Shown: positions 60,906-64,000 of the stretch, piece after piece
Position numbering within the stretch: position 1 is the first letter of the stretch
Layout: each line of letters starts with the position of its first letter
Assembly: GCF_003205195.1 (NCBI RefSeq)
Contig: NZ_QJRY01000001.1
Location: forward strand, 310,001 to 374,000
Length of the DNA: 64,000 nt
Source of the DNA: Peteryoungia wuzhouensis
GTDB lineage: Bacteria > Pseudomonadota > Alphaproteobacteria > Rhizobiales > Rhizobiaceae
Direction: 5' to 3'
Program-made: the position numbers and the translations under genes
Notes under the pieces: generated by a model
Seen by the model: only the letters and a program-made list of their open reading frames with translations
What the model was told of the DNA's origin: nothing
Databases searched by the model: none

Positions 60906-61250
60906 ATGAATCCCGCCCTTGCCGCCTATAGCGCGCTGACCGCAGCCATCGTGCTCGAAGTGATCGGAACGACCCTGCTGCAGAAGTCGGCGCAGTTCAC
61001 CAAGCTATTGCCGACAGCCGGCATGGTGGTCTTTTATGCCGCCTCCTTCTATCTGCTGACCCATGCGCTGAAAGGGCTGCCGCTTGGCATTGCCTATGCC
61101 ATGTGGGGCGGGCTCGGCATCGTGCTGACGGCGCTGATCAGCGTCTTTGTCCTGAAGCAGAGCCTGGATTATGCGGCGCTGGCCGGCATTGGCCTCATCG
61201 TTGCGGGCGTGATCGTGATGAACACGCTGTCGAGTTCGGTATCGCATTGA
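60906..61250 (+). CDS. SMR-family small multidrug efflux protein
   Basis: 114 residues, four membrane spans. The essential Glu18 lies in IVLEVIGTTLLQKS, and the second-helix YxxxxW-type region is AYAMWGGLGIVLTALIS. This is the EmrE/QacE type, an H+-coupled exporter of cationic compounds. It overlaps the TetR gene as TGATG. Confidence 0.92.
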   Translation: MNPALAAYSALTAAIVLEVIGTTLLQKSAQFTKLLPTAGMVVFYAASFYLLTHALKGLPLGIAYAMWGGLGIVLTALISVFVLKQSLDYAALAGIGLIVAGVIVMNTLSSSVSH

Positions 61251-61840
61251 TGGCTTCTGCCCCCTCCCCTTCCGAGGCGCCGCATTCGGCCCATCGCCGC
61301 AAGAAGCAGCCGGAACAGGTGCGCCGGGCACTGCTTGATTGTACCGCCCGGATCGCCGCCGAACAAGGGACCGCCGCCATCACCATCCAGGCCGTGGCGG
61401 AGCGGGCGGGCGTGACCAAGGGCGGGCTGCTGCATCATTTCGACAGCAAACAGACGCTGCTGGCTGCCGTGTTTGCCGATTTGCTCGACCAGCTCGACCG
61501 GGAAATCGACCGGTCGATGGCGGAGGACCCGAAGCCGCAAGGTCGCTTCACGCGCGCCTATGTCAGGGCCTGTTTTGCCGATCGGCCGCTCGGGGCGCAA
61601 AGTCTCTGGGCAGCGCTCGCGGTCGCCATCGTGACGGAACCGCAGCTCAAGGCGCTGTGGTCGCGCTGGCTCGATGCGCGGCAGTCGCGACATCACGACA
61701 CCGATGGCGATCCGGCCTTTACCACCGTGCGGCTGGCGGCCGACGGCATCTGGCTCGCGGATGTGCTGGAGAAGGAAAACGGGCTCCGGCGTTATCCTCA
61801 GTCGCTGGAGGCTGAGCTTTTGAAGATGGCCGGCGGATGA
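61250..61840 (+). CDS. TetR-family regulator of the SMR pump
   Basis: 196 residues. The HTH is TIQAVAERAGVTKGGLLHHF near residue 50. The C-terminal ligand domain is short. Translated from the SMR transcript (TGATG overlap). The operator at 60854-60875 suggests autoregulation with the pump. Confidence 0.92.
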   Translation: MASAPSPSEAPHSAHRRKKQPEQVRRALLDCTARIAAEQGTAAITIQAVAERAGVTKGGLLHHFDSKQTLLAAVFADLLDQLDREIDRSMAEDPKPQGRFTRAYVRACFADRPLGAQSLWAALAVAIVTEPQLKALWSRWLDARQSRHHDTDGDPAFTTVRLAADGIWLADVLEKENGLRRYPQSLEAELLKMAGG

Positions 61841-61975
61841 TTGTGGAGCAGGCACCAGCAAACCCGCCCGCAGCAGACTGCCATTGCGGGGACGCTGCCA
61901 TGCAAGCGGTGTGATTGTCCTCGGCCCATTGATCGTGTAGGGAGCGACCATCCCTCACGACACCACGGATCCCCC

Positions 61976-62665
61976 ATGAGCAGTTTCGAGCTTACCCTAT
62001 TCGATTGCGACGGCGTTCTCGTCGATTCCGAGATCATCGCCGCCAAGGTGGAATCGAAGCTTCTGACGGAGGCGGGTTATCCGATCTCGGTCGAGGAAAT
62101 GGGCGAGCGTTTTGCCGGCATGACCTGGAAGAACATCCTTCTGTCGATCGAGAAGGAAGTCGACATTCCGCTGTCGGCCAGCCTGATCGACAAGTCGGAA
62201 CAGCTGCTCGACCAGAAGCTGGCGCGCGAGGTGAAGGCGATCGAGGGCGTGCAGTTTGCCCTTTCCCGCATCAAGGGGCCTCGCTGCATCTGCTCGAATT
62301 CGTCGACCGCGCGGCTCGACCTGATGCTGAGCAAGGTCGGCCTCAAGGAATTCTTTGCGCCGCACATCTTCTCCGCCAAGGATCTCGGTCCCGACCGGGT
62401 CAAGCCCAAGCCTGACATCTTCCTGCACGGCGCCAAGCAGTTCAATGTCAGCCCGTCGCGCTGCGTCGTGGTCGAAGATTCCGTGCATGGCGTGCATGCC
62501 GCTCGGGAAGCCGGCATGCGGGTGATCGGTTTTACCGGGGCGTCGCATACCTATCCGTCGCATGCCGACAAGCTGACCGATGCGGGCGCCGAGACGGTGA
62601 TTGCCCGCATGACCGACCTGCCGGGCGTGATTGCCGCCATGGAAGAATGGGAAGGCGCGTTCTAG
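61976..62665 (+). CDS. HAD-superfamily phosphatase (subfamily IA)
   Basis: 229 residues from ATG 61976. Motif I is LFDCDGVLVDSE (Asp10/Asp12), motif II is CSNSST, motif III Lys is KPKPD, and motif IV is VVEDSVHGVHAA. Similar to phosphoglycolate phosphatase or beta-phosphoglucomutase relatives; the substrate is not fixed by the sequence. It is a single gene. Confidence 0.9.
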   Translation: MSSFELTLFDCDGVLVDSEIIAAKVESKLLTEAGYPISVEEMGERFAGMTWKNILLSIEKEVDIPLSASLIDKSEQLLDQKLAREVKAIEGVQFALSRIKGPRCICSNSSTARLDLMLSKVGLKEFFAPHIFSAKDLGPDRVKPKPDIFLHGAKQFNVSPSRCVVVEDSVHGVHAAREAGMRVIGFTGASHTYPSHADKLTDAGAETVIARMTDLPGVIAAMEEWEGAF

Positions 62666-62786
62666 AGAATTTCCGGCGAAATCAGAGTCGCCTTCAATGC
62701 TCTATGTCTTTGTTTTCACGCAATTCCGGACGCAAAACCGCTTCGCACTTTTGCTGGAATTGCTCTAAGCCTGGCGCTCCGTCCGC

Positions 62787-63707
62787 TCAGAACCTGATCG
62801 TCAGGGCATCCGGCACGATTTCCGCGACGAAACCGCCGCGAATGGGGTTTTCACCATCGACCTCGATCGGGAAGCGATCGGGGTCCTGCGGGCGCAATTC
62901 GACACGGCGGCCGCGATGGAAGCTCAAGAGCGGATGGCCGAGATGTCCCGCCGTATAGAGGCTCTTCAGTAAACCAAGCAGACCGAAGACGCTTTCTTCG
63001 CGCATCACCGCCACATCGAACAGGCCGTCGGCCACATCCGCCTGCGGTGTAATGTGCATGCCGCCGCCGAACCAGCCACCGTTCGCGATGGCGGCAATCG
63101 CCAGCGGTCCCTTATGCACCCGCATGCCATCGACCAGAATGTCGAAGCGGTAGGGGCGATAGCGCAGGATCGCCATGACCGAGAAGAGCAGGAAGCGCAG
63201 CGGACCGGTGACGATCTTGCGGCGACCGCCGGCATTGACCGCGTCGACGATTTCGCCCGAGATCCCGACGCTTGTGATATTGGCGAAGTAGCGGCGTTGC
63301 TCAAGGCCCTGTGCGTCCCGCGCCAGCAGCAGGCCGGCATCGATCTTGCGGGGGCTGGCGCCCGCGATCCGGCGGGCAAGTTCGACGGGATCGACCGGAG
63401 GCGCGAAATTGCGGACGAAATCGCATCCCGTGCCAATCGGCAGAAATGCAAGCGGCGTATCGGGCCGGGTCGAGGTGAGGATGCCGTGAACCACATCGCT
63501 GATCGTGCCATCACCGCCGGCGACGATCAGGAGGTCACAGCCTCGGTCGGCCTGTTCGCGCGCAAGCCGTATGGCATCACCGCCGGAGCGGCTTTCCTGG
63601 ACATCCAGTCCTGGGAATTGATCTGAAAAAGCCTTGTAGGCTGCCTTCCATGCCCCGCTCTGCCTGCGGCCACCCGCGACCGGGTTCCTGATAATGACGA
63701 CGTTCAC
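62787..63707 (-). CDS. Diacylglycerol/sphingosine kinase-family lipid kinase
   Basis: 306 residues with a GTG start at 63707 (GGGAGC upstream). The nucleotide-binding GGDGT is at residues 64-68 (VAGGDGTISDVVHGI), followed by LPIGTGCDFVRN and the C-terminal motifs DVADGLFDVAVM and FPIEVDGE. Family members phosphorylate diacylglycerol or other lipids (YegS/DgkB type). Substrate unknown. Single gene. Confidence 0.9.
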   Translation of the reverse strand: MNVVIIRNPVAGGRRQSGAWKAAYKAFSDQFPGLDVQESRSGGDAIRLAREQADRGCDLLIVAGGDGTISDVVHGILTSTRPDTPLAFLPIGTGCDFVRNFAPPVDPVELARRIAGASPRKIDAGLLLARDAQGLEQRRYFANITSVGISGEIVDAVNAGGRRKIVTGPLRFLLFSVMAILRYRPYRFDILVDGMRVHKGPLAIAAIANGGWFGGGMHITPQADVADGLFDVAVMREESVFGLLGLLKSLYTAGHLGHPLLSFHRGRRVELRPQDPDRFPIEVDGENPIRGGFVAEIVPDALTIRF

Positions 63708-63805
63708 CGCTGATGCTCCCCCACCGTCGGTCTGGCCGGCGCATGCCCTTGGCGCGGCGAACGTTCAGCCCGCCGCGACGCCGGTCACAGAATAGAGGGG
63801 GGAAG

Positions 63806-64000
63806 TTACTTTTTCTTTTTACCTTCGTCGAAGCCGACATAGACGCGCGTCATGCCCGAAACATTGCCGGGAACGGTGACCTGCTTGGTATAGACGAACT
63901 GCGTCGGCTGGTTCACATCGGCGAGGTTGACCGCATACTGTTCGATCTCGGAGGTGACTTCCTGATCGCCGTCCATGACGGTCACGCGGATCGGCAGGTT
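63806..64000 (-). CDS. C-terminus of a conserved protein, cut by the right edge
   Basis: 64 visible residues: a beta-rich fragment (RVTVMDGDQEVTSEIEQYAV, FVYTKQVTVPGNVSGMTRVY) ending in the lysine run EGKKKK. The N-terminus lies outside the window. It resembles the end of an exported or lipoprotein-like protein but cannot be assigned. Confidence 0.6.
   Translation of the reverse strand, partial: NLPIRVTVMDGDQEVTSEIEQYAVNLADVNQPTQFVYTKQVTVPGNVSGMTRVYVGFDEGKKKK

Overview
The window is a 64 kb piece of a high-GC alphaproteobacterial chromosome, almost certainly from the order Rhizobiales (Rhizobium/Agrobacterium group). The evidence is a CcrM-type GANTC methyltransferase, a mutY / DUF721 / dsbA / smc core block, exact BioR-type TTATMKATAA boxes at bioY, ECF41 sigma logic, pyruvate phosphate dikinase, and several families of short palindromic intergenic repeats typical of rhizobia.

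Layout. 1-4.8 kb: a lower-GC surface-sugar cluster (UDP-glucose dehydrogenase, UDP-xylose synthase, CMP-nonulosonate synthetase, a CBS-fused NeuB, and a nucleotide-sugar reductase). It is followed by a degenerate IS21-type element (intact istB, frameshifted and truncated istA) that lies beside the 3' end of tRNA-Gln(TTG). 7-19 kb: PfpI/DJ-1 protein, membrane proteins including a DUF1499 protein, an MBL hydrolase/cupin pair, a divergent AraC regulator/SDR pair, an ECF41 sigma factor with its carboxymuconolactone-decarboxylase partner and a recognisable ECF41 promoter, a HigBA-like toxin-antitoxin pair, and ppdK. 19.4-28 kb: a CUT1-type ABC transporter operon ending in a fused dihydroxyacetone kinase. 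It is faced by a divergent LacI-type repressor, with two identical 18-bp palindromic operators between them. 28-35 kb: a FabMG-like protein, an MFS transporter, an Ivy-type lysozyme inhibitor and smc.

35.4-48.8 kb holds the most unusual part. A lipoprotein DsbA and a DUF721/DciA protein, normally neighbours, are separated by about 12 kb. That insert carries a three-gene operon: a TPR plus beta-barrel outer-membrane protein resembling Slam, an exported FecR-domain protein with a TbpB-like C-terminal barrel, and a CHASE2 class III nucleotide cyclase. Facing the operon are two tandem SulP anion transporters, each carrying a STAS domain and a C-terminal cyclic-nucleotide-binding domain. I read this as a possible envelope-to-cytoplasm signalling circuit in which a surface or periplasmic sensor and its exporter control a cyclase whose product gates the neighbouring anion transporters. 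An orphan 5-carboxymethyl-2-hydroxymuconate isomerase and an O-antigen-ligase-like gene complete the insert.

50-64 kb: mutY, HAD hydrolase, NTF2-like protein, ccrM, two ParDE-type modules, MmcQ/YjbR, DUF1902, DUF1284 and bioY with BioR boxes, a Tat-exported beta-carbonic anhydrase, a tandemly repeated intergenic element, a GntR regulator, an ArsR-controlled NIPSNAP/ABM pair with twin operators, an SMR efflux/TetR pair with its own operator, a HAD phosphatase, a lipid kinase, and a partial gene at the right edge. Many adjacent genes are coupled by ATGA, GTGA or TGATG overlaps. Database identities are inferred from motifs only; nothing was searched.
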